From Candidatus Hodarchaeota archaeon (GTDB lineage Archaea > Asgardarchaeota > Heimdallarchaeia > Hodarchaeales > Hodarchaeaceae), in the NCBI GenBank assembly GCA_016840285.1, contig JAEOSR010000016.1:1-56276 (forward strand): DNA of 56,276 bases, given 5' to 3'. The translations under genes and the position numbers were made by a program. Under the pieces are notes generated by a model that worked only from the letters and a program-made list of their open reading frames with translations, had not been told where the DNA came from and searched no databases. Every line of letters starts with the position of its first letter. Position 1 is the stretch's first letter. Of this stretch, positions 19,570 to 28,229 are shown piece by piece.

Positions 19570-21972
19570 TTACATTCCTACTTCCGTTCGGCTAATTTCA
19601 ATTGAACGAGCTAGGAAATAATCACCAAGAACTATTTTCCCCATCAGAGTAACAAACGCATCTGAATAACTAGCGATGGCTACAGTTTCTCCTTGATCTT
19701 CTGTGATCCCGATAATCACCTCCTCACCGTCTCGATCTGCAGCAATATAATTTCCGACATCTTCAAACTTAGTGATATCTACTTTTCGAACACGGACGTT
19801 CGGTTTTGAAAAGAGCTTCTTCAACAGATCAGTATGTTTAGCTGGTTCTAGGACTGAGACTAAATTGATTCTTTGATGGGATTTCGTCTCGAGAATTAAG
19901 TCGGTAGGAATATCGTCCACCTGTGGAATCAATAACGTCATTCCTCCTTTCATTCTTGAAAACATATTTTGCATATAGTTTAGAACCGCTTCTCGGGAGA
20001 CTATTGGGGCTGTTTGAATTTCAGGATGTTTTGTGTCGGTTACCAAGGATGAGATTTTCTCTAATGAGAATAAATAATTTTTAAATACCTCTTCATTCCG
20101 TTGTGTCACTTCTTTGAACTTAGTTGCATAATCTGTAAGTCCTGTCTCTAAAGTTGTGATTTCAGCTTGAATACTTGAAGTAATCAATTGATTAGTTGCG
20201 GCAAGTTGATCTGAAGCACTTTTACTCATTTCATTCACCACAGCACCCATTTTTTCTTGGAGCTCCCGAGTTTGGACAATCAGCTTTTCTGACGTTTTGA
20301 CAGCTGTTTCAGATAATGTAGTATTGAACTTAGTATCATAATCTGTTATCTGATTATTAATTTCCTCAACAAATTGATTGATATTTTCTAGTAGAGTATT
20401 AGTCTCTTGAGTAGCCAATGCTCCCATCTCTTGATGTTTTGTAGTGACTATGGATTTAAATCCTTCCATCATACTTTTTAATGTTTCTAATGCTTGAGAT
20501 CTTGATGTGGTTACCTCTGTTTTAAATCTTGCAAGTTCATCCTTCAATTCTTGGTCTTGGGGGGTCAGTGTCTGTTTAAATTGCTCTAAATGAGAATTAA
20601 TTTCGGTTTTTAAGGCTTCGATTATTCGGCTTAGTTCAAGCAAAGCAGCTCCCTTGATCTCCTCTGTTTTATCCCTTGCATCTGTTGTCATTTCATTGAA
20701 TGCTGTATTGATTCCTTCCTTTGTTTGTTCGTAAGTTGTCTGTGTATCCTGGGTAAGTCCTCCGAATGTTGACTCTGTATTACTGACAATTTTTTGAATA
20801 TCACGGTCCGTTTGTACCTTAACTGCTTCTGAAAATTCTTCAATAGATGTCTGCACCTGATTTCTAGCTTCCACCACCTTCTGGGATAATGTTTCTTGTG
20901 CTTGCTGCAACATTTCAATAAGCTGATTCTGTGTCGCTACCAAAGTTTCTTTAAGTGCCTGTTGTAAATTTTCCGCACTTTCAACAGCTTTCGACTTGAT
21001 TTCATCCCTTGTGGATGTGAAGGCTCCAACCGCATCTTGCTTATTTACGTCAAGCTGTTGGTTTATTTTCTCATTATACGATTCAAGAGCAGATCCAATC
21101 TTAAGCTGGCTATCCTCACTGACTTTAGCGACTTTTTGAGCCATCTCAGATGTGATATTTGTGATGTGGGTATTCAATTTTTCATTTCGCTCGTCTATCG
21201 ATTGGAATAATACCTGTCCAGTCGTATCCATTGATTGATGTACATTTTGAATCCCCTGGGTTAGGTATTCTTGCGATTGTGAAATTGAATCGTCTATCTG
21301 AGTTGTTAATGCCTGATTTCGTTCATTTTCTAAAGTTTCTAGCTCAGCAAGACCTCCTTGATATTTTTCAAGTAGCTGCTGATTAGTTTGTTGGAATTTT
21401 GTCCCCATCTCATTTGCTTTCTGATTATACATTCCTTTTAGATTTGACACTAATGCTTGATGATCGCTCTGTTTTGTTTCAAAGGTTTTGCTGATCTCGG
21501 TTTTTGTTTCATCAATCCCTTGTTCCACCTCGAGAGTATATCGTGCAATCCTCGCTTCGATATCCCCTTCTGCTTTCATTTCTGTTTGATTAATAGCTGT
21601 TTGAGCCGTTCCTATACCGTCAGATATCTTCTGCGATTCTTCACGCATCTTTCCTAGAATTATCTCTAGTTTCTTTGCGATATGATCATCAAGTTGAGCT
21701 GCCAGTGCTTCCATTTGTGAAATAGTAGTATCAGCAGAGGCTTTCAAATCATTAAAAGGAAGAATCGCATTATATCGAGAAGCAATCCCTGGAATTTGAT
21801 AGACGTATCCTTTGTTCTGTAATCCTTCAAGGGATTTAACGGCATCAGCTGAAGTGAATTCAGTATTCTTAATTATTTCACCTAGAGAAAGAGGCCCCAA
21901 CGCAAGAAGAAAAATATACACTTTTGACTCTTGAGAATTAAAGTCTAATGATTCGAGTCCTAAATTAGCCAT
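19570..21972 (-). CDS. TrmB-type HTH protein with ~570-residue coiled-coil rod and C-terminal domain
   Basis: 800 residues. The first ~75 form a TrmB-like winged helix (VYIFLLALGPLSLGEI, LEGLQNKGYVYQIPG). Residues ~75-650 are continuous amphipathic helix rich in Q, T, E and K with a repetitive, apolipoprotein/MCP-like look. The last ~140 (from SREAVLNYMQNMFSRMKGG) form a mixed alpha/beta domain like the sensor part of TrmB regulators (PLD-like). AGGAAGTGA precedes the ATG. It lies antisense between scpA and the scpB genes. A DNA-binding end on a long rod is unusual for TrmB proteins, which are about 250-350 residues. Function unknown. Confidence 0.85.
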   Translation of the reverse strand: MANLGLESLDFNSQESKVYIFLLALGPLSLGEIIKNTEFTSADAVKSLEGLQNKGYVYQIPGIASRYNAILPFNDLKASADTTISQMEALAAQLDDHIAKKLEIILGKMREESQKISDGIGTAQTAINQTEMKAEGDIEARIARYTLEVEQGIDETKTEISKTFETKQSDHQALVSNLKGMYNQKANEMGTKFQQTNQQLLEKYQGGLAELETLENERNQALTTQIDDSISQSQEYLTQGIQNVHQSMDTTGQVLFQSIDERNEKLNTHITNITSEMAQKVAKVSEDSQLKIGSALESYNEKINQQLDVNKQDAVGAFTSTRDEIKSKAVESAENLQQALKETLVATQNQLIEMLQQAQETLSQKVVEARNQVQTSIEEFSEAVKVQTDRDIQKIVSNTESTFGGLTQDTQTTYEQTKEGINTAFNEMTTDARDKTEEIKGAALLELSRIIEALKTEINSHLEQFKQTLTPQDQELKDELARFKTEVTTSRSQALETLKSMMEGFKSIVTTKHQEMGALATQETNTLLENINQFVEEINNQITDYDTKFNTTLSETAVKTSEKLIVQTRELQEKMGAVVNEMSKSASDQLAATNQLITSSIQAEITTLETGLTDYATKFKEVTQRNEEVFKNYLFSLEKISSLVTDTKHPEIQTAPIVSREAVLNYMQNMFSRMKGGMTLLIPQVDDIPTDLILETKSHQRINLVSVLEPAKHTDLLKKLFSKPNVRVRKVDITKFEDVGNYIAADRDGEEVIIGITEDQGETVAIASYSDAFVTLMGKIVLGDYFLARSIEISRTEVGM

Positions 21973-22377
21973 TATATCACTTCCTAAGTTTTTTCATAAT
22001 TTTACAAACTTTTAACTCTGTACATCGTTTGTATAAATTAAGTTTTTCTTTTATCAAGGAGTTATATGTTGATCTTCAAGTCTTTTTTCACCCTTTTCCT
22101 ATGAAATCTTCGTCAATTAACAGACAACTCCAAAAAAGCCGACAAAATTGATTATCCATAGCTTTAGGAGATCTTTAGCGATATGATTAATTCTATCTAT
22201 TACTTAATCATAGTTTACCATAAAGATTATCAGGTGAAAAACTTGGGAAATTAAAAAATCAATATAAAGTCTGTTATAAGAAACTATAATGTAAAAAACT
22301 AAGGTATATTGAAATATTAAAATGACAATTAAGATATGTTAAATTTGTAAAATTTCTAATCAAATGATAACCACAGA
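21973..22377. other. AT-rich intergenic region upstream of the TrmB-like gene
   Basis: 405 bases with no ORF, RNA gene or clear repeat that I can support. It should hold the promoter of the minus-strand HTH/coiled-coil gene. Confidence 0.4.
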
Positions 22378-22590
22378 TTAATTAAATCCTCTAAATGAAA
22401 ACATTTTTAAGAGTAAATCGGATAATAAATCGTTAGAATCTATGACTAAGACGGGTCTAGTGCCAACGGGTGAAAGACCTAGCTTTTCGCATTCATCCCA
22501 ATAACCACGGGAAATGGTCAGGCGAGCAGACAATTTTGGGCTAGACAAATCAACCGGATCACTGGAAGTCATGATTGAGAGTAAATTCAT
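22378..22590 (-). CDS. Small hypothetical protein in the condensin locus
   Basis: About 70 residues from ATG 22590, which has AGGAG nine bases upstream; a TTG at 22596 is the alternative. No family is recognised. Composition is ordinary, not low-complexity, and the good ribosome site favours a real gene. It lies divergent from the first scpB-like gene. Confidence 0.4.
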   Translation of the reverse strand: MNLLSIMTSSDPVDLSSPKLSARLTISRGYWDECEKLGLSPVGTRPVLVIDSNDLLSDLLLKMFSFRGFN

Positions 22591-22635
22591 AAACAAGAAC
22601 TCCTAAAGGTTTGTCTAACAAATGGACAGGATAGA

Positions 22636-22653
22636 GGATGTAGGATTACATCC
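22636..22653. other. Perfect 7-bp hairpin in the spacer before scpB
   Basis: GGATGTA and TACATCC pair around a GGAT loop. It lies in a ~190-base ORF-free spacer whose base composition is less AT-rich than other spacers here. Could be an operator (dyad), part of a structured leader, or an RNA gene. Confidence 0.35.
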
Positions 22654-22783
22654 GACATGATGGAAGCTAGCAACGGTAACGACCTAGTTGATGACCTCAT
22701 GTAAATACAAATGACTAGCATTAATAGCGTTTGTGATAACCTAAAGCCTTGATTCCCTGAATTATTCGGGTTCGGACCAGAAA

Positions 22784-23344
22784 ATGGACATTAAAGCTTT
22801 GAAAGAAAAAAATGTGATAGAGGCTGCATTATACCTCTATGATCGTCCAATGAGCTTTACAGAGTTAGCAGAACTTATTCAAAAGGATGAGGGTGAAGTA
22901 GAACGACTCATTGAAAAACTTCGTGATGATCATTTAGATCAAAAAAGAGCTTACACCATTATTAATACTGAAGAAAATGTTGTACAGTTAAAACTTAGAG
23001 AGGAAGTAGCTGCTCACTTACATTGGCCATTTATTCAGCGTTCAGAGGTACCCCGTCATTTATTAAAGGTATTAAGTCTCACCGCATTTAAAGAATATGT
23101 ATTAGAAGAAAAGGTAACACCGAGTAAACTCCAAAGAATCCTCGGTAAAAGAGTAAGAGACGATTTAGAAGAATTAAAAGCAATGAACTTAATTACAATC
23201 ACTCCAAAGGGAAAAAGAAACATTATCAACGTAACTGAGGACTTCTTACACCTATTTAAGCTACCTCTAGAACCAGAAAAAACAAAAATAGCAATACGAA
23301 CTGGATTAAAGGAATATGCGCTTCGGGAACTTCAGTTTGAATAA
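22784..23344 (+). CDS. scpB: ScpB-like KITE protein, copy 1
   Basis: 186 residues forming two winged helices. The first (about 8-75) contains IEAALYLYDRPMSFTELAEL, matching the ScpB opening EALLF...P.S...LA. The second (about 85-165) runs from LKVLSLTAFKEYV through ELKAMNLITIT and ends with FLHLFKLP, like the usual TTPEFL.HFGL ending. KITE dimers bind the kleisin linker in SMC complexes. No clear ribosome site precedes the ATG, so it may be leaderless. The second, longer scpB-like gene follows after 17 bases. Confidence 0.8.
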   Translation: MDIKALKEKNVIEAALYLYDRPMSFTELAELIQKDEGEVERLIEKLRDDHLDQKRAYTIINTEENVVQLKLREEVAAHLHWPFIQRSEVPRHLLKVLSLTAFKEYVLEEKVTPSKLQRILGKRVRDDLEELKAMNLITITPKGKRNIINVTEDFLHLFKLPLEPEKTKIAIRTGLKEYALRELQFE

Positions 23345-23361
23345 AATTTTGAGGACATACC

Positions 23362-24525
23362 ATGTTTCGTCTGTTTCGTCGTCGAAAAAAAGATAAAAAG
23401 AAAGAAAAAGCTGTAGAGGAGGAAACAGAACCAAAAACTGAATTACTTCCAGAAACAGTAGAAGATTACCAAGATAATTCTCACATACAATCAACTGAAG
23501 ATCTCACTGTTGCTGAAATTCCGTTTGAAGAACGATTTGCATCAATCCCGAAAATAATTTCAGAACCCATCCCTGAAGTACCTGACATTGTTGAACCAAT
23601 CCTGGACTTCTTGCCCTTCGCTGAAACGGTAATTGAAACTGAGGTTTCAATCTCCAGTTTTATATCACCTGAACTCTTAAAACCGCAACCTGAGGTTGAA
23701 TCAGACATTCCAATAGTAAGTACATTAACTGAACTTCCACCTGTCACTTTAGAGGAGCGAATAGAAGGTGCCATGTTTTCTGTCGGAAGGCCGATTCATG
23801 TGACAGAACTTATTGAAAGTTTACAGGAAGAGTCACCTCTTGTTAAACGCACGTTAAGGAAAGTTTCAAGACAAAAAAAGCGTACTTCCCCGATAGTTAT
23901 TGAAGAAATATCTAAAGATCGATGGGTTCTTCAACTTAATCCAATCTATCATGAATTTTTCCAATCAATAGAAAGTGAGAAATTTATGACACCTGAGGAG
24001 CGGCGGATTATAACCGAAATTGCCTATCGTCAACCGATTTCTTTAGCAATGGTGAAAAAAATTGTTAAGAAGATTGGACCTGTGAAAATCACTGAAATTT
24101 GTCGCAATCTTGAAGCCAAAGGATATTTAGTTGGTGAGAAACGAGCTAGATCGTTAGTTTATACATCCACTCCAAAGTTCGCTTATGATTTTGGTTTCGA
24201 TGATGAAAGCAGGCGTCTGAAACTTCAAATGCTTTGGCGTCTGAAACGTTTAATGGGTGACTTTGAAGAAGAGGAACCAGAGGAGATGGAATTAGAAGAA
24301 GAACGAGAGGAGGAGGAAAAAGAAGAACGAGAGGAGGAAGAAACAGAAGTCCAGGCTGATAAAGAGACCGAAGGGGAAGTAGTGGAGGAACCAGAAAAAG
24401 AAGTGGAATCTGAAGAAAGTATTGAAGAAACGGTAACTCTTGAAGATGATAAAGTAGAGGATGAGACAGTAGAAACAAAAATCGCAGAGGAAGGAGAACA
24501 AGAATCTGAAATAGAGAGTGAATAA
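23362..24525 (+). CDS. ScpB-like KITE protein, copy 2, with long extensions
   Basis: 387 residues. A basic start (RLFRRRKKDKKK) and an acidic/proline-rich segment to ~130 precede two winged helices: 131-200 (EGAMFSVGRPIHVTELIESL) and 209-279 (IITEIAYRQPISLAMVKKI ... YTSTPKFAYDFGF). IAYRQPI and TPKF..DFG are ScpB hallmarks and are better conserved here than in copy 1. The final ~90 residues are almost all E with K, R, V and T. GAGGA six bases before the ATG. Together with copy 1 it may form an asymmetric KITE pair. Confidence 0.82.
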   Translation: MFRLFRRRKKDKKKEKAVEEETEPKTELLPETVEDYQDNSHIQSTEDLTVAEIPFEERFASIPKIISEPIPEVPDIVEPILDFLPFAETVIETEVSISSFISPELLKPQPEVESDIPIVSTLTELPPVTLEERIEGAMFSVGRPIHVTELIESLQEESPLVKRTLRKVSRQKKRTSPIVIEEISKDRWVLQLNPIYHEFFQSIESEKFMTPEERRIITEIAYRQPISLAMVKKIVKKIGPVKITEICRNLEAKGYLVGEKRARSLVYTSTPKFAYDFGFDDESRRLKLQMLWRLKRLMGDFEEEEPEEMELEEEREEEEKEEREEEETEVQADKETEGEVVEEPEKEVESEESIEETVTLEDDKVEDETVETKIAEEGEQESEIESE

Positions 24526-24563
24526 GAAGAAGTTGAACTAGTTTTGCTTCTCTAGAAGAAATT

Positions 24564-25100
24564 TTAATCGATATTTAACATAGTAAGATATTTACTAACT
24601 AGATCAGTATAGACATCTGTTATAACGTCCCCACCAAGCTTAGCTGAACATTCATAAAATGGAATCCCGTACTGAGTCGTGAAACTTTTTCCTTCCTCGT
24701 TGGTTACAGTTCGAGAATCTTCCAGATCTATCTTATTTCCAATTATTGATATTAATGAATTCTCCCCGACAACACCTCGGAAATCAGAAATCCAGCGATC
24801 AAGCTCTAAGAATGACTCACGCCTAGTAATGTCGTAAACAATGATGCATCCGAACGCTCCCTCATAATAAGCCTTTCTAATCTTTCCAAAATACTCCTGA
24901 CCAGCTGTATCAACTAAAAGCAATTTTATTTTTTGTTGATTAACAGTAACTCGCTTTGTTGTGATATCCACTCCGATTGTGGGTGTATAACTTGTAGAGA
25001 ATTTATTTTCGGCATATCGGCGGATTAAACTGGTCTTTCCTACTCCATAGGACCCTGCACCACAGATCTTTAAAATCAAGTCATCTTTAGGAGAAATCAT
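24564..25100 (-). CDS. Rab-like small GTPase, tandem copy with catalytic Gln
   Basis: 178 residues. P-loop GSYGVGKTS, switch-I Thr in PTIGVDITTK, DTAGQEYF with the Ras Gln61 equivalent, NKIDLED, and ECSAK. This is a very canonical Rab-type core without C-terminal cysteine. Closely related to the gene 190 bases upstream on the same strand, so the pair is a tandem duplication. Confidence 0.92.
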   Translation of the reverse strand: MISPKDDLILKICGAGSYGVGKTSLIRRYAENKFSTSYTPTIGVDITTKRVTVNQQKIKLLLVDTAGQEYFGKIRKAYYEGAFGCIIVYDITRRESFLELDRWISDFRGVVGENSLISIIGNKIDLEDSRTVTNEEGKSFTTQYGIPFYECSAKLGGDVITDVYTDLVSKYLTMLNID

Positions 25101-25291
25101 TTCCCAATAACCTCTGTATTTTGATAAGATAACGAAGTTAAATAATTTTAGCTATTCAGCATAACCCGCTTTCTTTTCAGTTGGGATTATCTCAACAAAC
25201 TAGTATATTTTACCATCTTATTACATCATTTTTAATATCAACATATCATGAAATCATTATATTATAAACAGTTCTGATTCTTCGAGATAAT

Positions 25292-25843
25292 TTAGCTAGT
25301 TTTTTTGCTTTCCACTTTTAATCTCAAGAAATATTGACGTACAAGATCTTCGTATATTTTAGTAATGATCTCTCCTCCGAGCTTAGCTGAACACTCATAG
25401 AAGGGCAGTCCGTACTGATCTGCTATTTTTTGTCCTTGCTTAGGAGTCACACAACGAAGATCTTCCAAATCAATCTTATTTCCAATAATTGATATTGCTG
25501 CATCATCCCCAACTACACTTCTGAAATCAGAAATCCAGCGAGAAAGCTCGGTAAAAGTTTCTTCTCGAGTGATATCATAAACTATAATGCATCCGAACGC
25601 TCCCTCAAAATAAGTTTTTCGGATTTTCCCAAAATACTCTTCTCCTGCTGTATCTACTAATACAATCTTAACCTGATGATCATCAACAGTTATCTTTTTT
25701 GTTGTAATATCTACCCCGATGGTTGGTAAATAATCGTGGATGAACTTTCCTTCAGCGTATCGATGAATCAAACTTGTCTTTCCAACTTGGTATGATCCTG
25801 CTGAACATATTTTGAGTACCCAAAGATCTCGACTTGAGCGCAT
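25292..25843 (-). CDS. Rab-like small GTPase, tandem copy with Gln-to-Glu change
   Basis: 183 residues. P-loop GSYQVGKTS, PTIGVDITTK, DTAGEEYF (Gln61 replaced by Glu), NKIDLED and ECSAKLGG. It shares most of its length with the downstream paralogue, including FEGAFGCIIVYDIT versus YEGAFGCIIVYDIT. The catalytic change suggests a paralogue with slower or regulator-dependent hydrolysis. The tail is short and lacks cysteine. Confidence 0.92.
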   Translation of the reverse strand: MRSSRDLWVLKICSAGSYQVGKTSLIHRYAEGKFIHDYLPTIGVDITTKKITVDDHQVKIVLVDTAGEEYFGKIRKTYFEGAFGCIIVYDITREETFTELSRWISDFRSVVGDDAAISIIGNKIDLEDLRCVTPKQGQKIADQYGLPFYECSAKLGGEIITKIYEDLVRQYFLRLKVESKKTS

Positions 25844-25883
25844 CCGTCACGAACCTCAATCATGAACAATTACAGAGTCTTTC

Positions 25884-25890
25884 TTTAAAA
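25884..25890 (-). promoter_or_regulatory. TATA-like box upstream of the 25843 GTPase gene
   Basis: Read on the minus strand this is TTTTAAA, about 40 bases before the start codon. The spacing predicts a transcript starting about 15 bases before the ATG. Confidence 0.3.
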
Positions 25891-26120
25891 TACTTTCGTA
25901 GAGATTGCTGCAGATGAAATTTTTTCATTTTTTTACTATAATATATTTCTTTAATTTTTCATATTTTATTTACATCTTTCCAAATAAATCTTAAATCCTA
26001 TGTACAATCTTCACCATTGTTATGCAAGATAACTAAAAACAATCTTAATGTCACGGGATTTGCCTAGTAAGGTAGATTATTGTTCTTAACTAACTTAAAA
26101 AACTAGGAGATGTACTTATT

Positions 26121-26693
26121 TTGACAGCAGAAATTATAGATATTCGATTACATGGTAGAGGGGGACAGGGTGTGATGACCAGTAGTTATCTGATCGCTGA
26201 AGCTGCCCTACTTGAGGATAAGTATGTCCATGCTTTTCCCTCATTTGGACCAGAACGTTCAGGCGCCCCTATTGCAGCATTTGCTCGCATCTCTGATGAA
26301 CGTTTCTATGTTAAGACTGAGATTTATGAACCAGACATAGTCATCGTTCAGGATCCCACCCTCCTGGGGCAAGTGGATGTCCTTGCAGGACTTCAGAAAG
26401 GGGGACTTGTAATCATCAACACGGAAGACCCGAATTCCGAAGGAATTCGGAAGTTAAAGGAATCGCGTTCTGATGCTAAATTTGCCACTGTTGATGCTAC
26501 TGCAATTGCAGCAGAAGAAATTGGAATAAAACAAACTAACACTGCTATTCTTGGAGCCCTAATCAAACTTACTGATAGTAGTATAATAACGCTTGAATCT
26601 ATCAAGAAAGCGATTATGGCCCGTTTCCGAGAAGAACCAGCTAGAAAAAACGTAAAAGCTATTAATCGTTCTTTTAATGAGGTGAGAAACTAA
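26121..26693 (+). CDS. porC: Pyruvate (2-oxoacid):ferredoxin oxidoreductase gamma subunit
   Basis: 190 residues of the gamma domain, recognised by RLHGRGGQGVMTSSYLIAEAA near the start and FPSFGPERSGAP. TTG start with AGGAGA ten bases before. Its stop overlaps the next start (TAATG). It is the first gene of a four-gene operon encoding the heterotetrameric enzyme that decarboxylates pyruvate (or a related 2-oxoacid) to acetyl-CoA with reduction of ferredoxin in the cytosol. Confidence 0.92.
   Translation: MTAEIIDIRLHGRGGQGVMTSSYLIAEAALLEDKYVHAFPSFGPERSGAPIAAFARISDERFYVKTEIYEPDIVIVQDPTLLGQVDVLAGLQKGGLVIINTEDPNSEGIRKLKESRSDAKFATVDATAIAAEEIGIKQTNTAILGALIKLTDSSIITLESIKKAIMARFREEPARKNVKAINRSFNEVRN
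26430..26450. repeat. Perfect 9-bp inverted repeat inside porC
   Basis: CCGAATTCC and GGAATTCGG flank a GAA spacer within the coding frame. Probably chance in a coding region; it may form a hairpin in the mRNA. Confidence 0.6.
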
Positions 26694-27040
26694 TGCCCGT
26701 TCTTCCTACAGATATTTCAGATGAGGAATTCAAACAATGGGTAAAAGAAAAATGGGGATATAAAAAACTCCCTATCGCTGGCAGTACACCACCAGGGAGC
26801 GCAAAATTCTTTCGAACTGGTGATTGGGCTGCCCAACGACCTATATTAGTAATTGAGAATTGCATTTCCTGTTTAGAATGCTATTTTGTGTGTCCTGATA
26901 GTGCAATTACAATGGAAACTGGTGATGATGATAAAGCTCACCCGAAATTTGATTATTTCTATTGTAAGGGTTGCGGCATTTGTGCAAATGAATGCCCTGG
27001 TAGAAAAGGAGAGAAAGCCATAATTATGGAGGACATCTAG
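26693..27040 (+). CDS. porD: Pyruvate:ferredoxin oxidoreductase delta subunit (2x[4Fe-4S] ferredoxin)
   Basis: 115 residues. Two cluster motifs: CISCLECYFVCP and CKGCGICANECP, the standard pattern of the delta subunit that passes electrons from the TPP site to soluble ferredoxin. The first ~45 residues (GSTPPGSAKFFRTGDW) match the N-terminal arm of PorD. It overlaps porC by one base, and porA follows directly. Confidence 0.92.
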   Translation: MPVLPTDISDEEFKQWVKEKWGYKKLPIAGSTPPGSAKFFRTGDWAAQRPILVIENCISCLECYFVCPDSAITMETGDDDKAHPKFDYFYCKGCGICANECPGRKGEKAIIMEDI

Positions 27041-28216
27041 ATGTCAAGAATCGCAGTCACAGGTGATGATGCTGTTGCAATAGCAGCAAAAGCGGTTAAT
27101 CCTGATGTTGTAGCTGCATATCCCATCACCCCTCAAACAATAATAGTGGAGAGATTTGCAGACTTTGTTGCGGATGGCGAGGTGGACACTGAATTTGTAA
27201 CCGTCGAATCAGAACACAGTGCCATGTCTGCATGTGTGGGTGCTAGTTCTGCTGGTGCTCGTGTGTTTACAAGTACTGCTTCTGCAGGTCTTTTACTTAT
27301 GTATGAAATTGTTTTCATCGCAGCTTCATCCCGTACGCCAATCGTTATGGCCCTAGCTAATAGAGCGATTAGTGGACCTATAAACATTCATGGAGAGCAA
27401 ACGGATCAACTTCTTCTCCGAGATTCTGGTTGGATCAGTTTTTTCTGCGAAGATAATCAGGAAGCACATGATCACACTATCTTAGGTTTTAAAATAGGAG
27501 AACACCCCGATGTACTATTACCGGTAGCAGTTGGACTTGATGGTTTTATTCTTTCTCATGCAATAGAAGGAATTGAACCCTTTTCCAGAGAAGAAACAAT
27601 GAAATTCCTTGGTGGGGATAGAAAAACTGATTTCAAACTGACCCCTTCAAATCCCATGAGCATTGGACTTCTCCATTTACAGGATTATTATATGGAAGCT
27701 CGTGCACAGGTAAGAGATGCTCAAGAAAGATCACGAAAGGTCATTTTAGAAGTATTTAATGAATGGGAGAATCTTACCGGGAGAAAGTATGAACCTATTG
27801 AGTCCTATATGATAGAAGATGCGGAATTTGCATTTATCACTATGGGATCCTCAGCTGGGAATGCAAGAACAACCGTTGATGAGCTCCGTGCGAAAGGGGA
27901 AAAAGTGGGATTAATTAAAATTCGAGTCTATCGTCCTTTCTGGGGTAATAAGATCATAGAATTATGCAAAAACCTTAAAGGATTAATCTCGATTGAACGA
28001 GCACATTCATTCGGTGGTCCTGGAGGTATTCTTAGTCAGGATATTAAGTCAGCCCTTTATGGTAGTGGGGTCTCTCCCTTATTAGCCGAATACACTATTG
28101 GCTTGGGTGGTCGTGATACCCTCATTGAAGGTTATCATGAAATGTATAACAGAGCCAAGAAGGCTTTTGAAGAGGGTAAAAACTTACCAATCTTCTGGTG
28201 GGGGGTCCGTGAATAA
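27041..28216 (+). CDS. porA: Pyruvate:ferredoxin oxidoreductase alpha subunit
   Basis: 391 residues. YPITPQTIIVE near residue 28 and EHSAMSACVGASSAGARVFT are typical of the alpha subunit, as are LANRAISGPINIHGEQTDQ and RDSGW. The last pieces favour PorA (pyruvate) over VorA/KorA. The C-terminal transketolase-like domain contains VGLIKIRVYRPF and ISIERAHSFG. The ATG follows porD's stop with no gap and a GGAGG in the end of porD. Confidence 0.93.
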   Translation: MSRIAVTGDDAVAIAAKAVNPDVVAAYPITPQTIIVERFADFVADGEVDTEFVTVESEHSAMSACVGASSAGARVFTSTASAGLLLMYEIVFIAASSRTPIVMALANRAISGPINIHGEQTDQLLLRDSGWISFFCEDNQEAHDHTILGFKIGEHPDVLLPVAVGLDGFILSHAIEGIEPFSREETMKFLGGDRKTDFKLTPSNPMSIGLLHLQDYYMEARAQVRDAQERSRKVILEVFNEWENLTGRKYEPIESYMIEDAEFAFITMGSSAGNARTTVDELRAKGEKVGLIKIRVYRPFWGNKIIELCKNLKGLISIERAHSFGGPGGILSQDIKSALYGSGVSPLLAEYTIGLGGRDTLIEGYHEMYNRAKKAFEEGKNLPIFWWGVRE

Positions 28217-28229
28217 AGGAGGCACAATC

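Noticed and set aside
22764..22783. Sequence like a tRNA T-loop (GGGTTCGGACC) just before scpB copy 1
   Set aside because: No T-stem pairing, no acceptor stem and no anticodon arm could be built around it.
24146..24501. Minus-strand ORFs opposite the acidic tail of scpB copy 2
   Set aside because: They are antisense readings of Glu-rich repeats (giving Leu/Phe/Pro-rich nonsense) and lack coding features.
26430..26450. Perfect inverted repeat in porC as an operator or recombination site
   Set aside because: It is inside coding sequence and explained by the codons used; no second copy was seen.
28098..28229. Upstream extension of porB into porA
   Set aside because: It would overlap porA in another frame; the strong AAAGGAGG and ATG at 28230 match the known PorB N-terminus.
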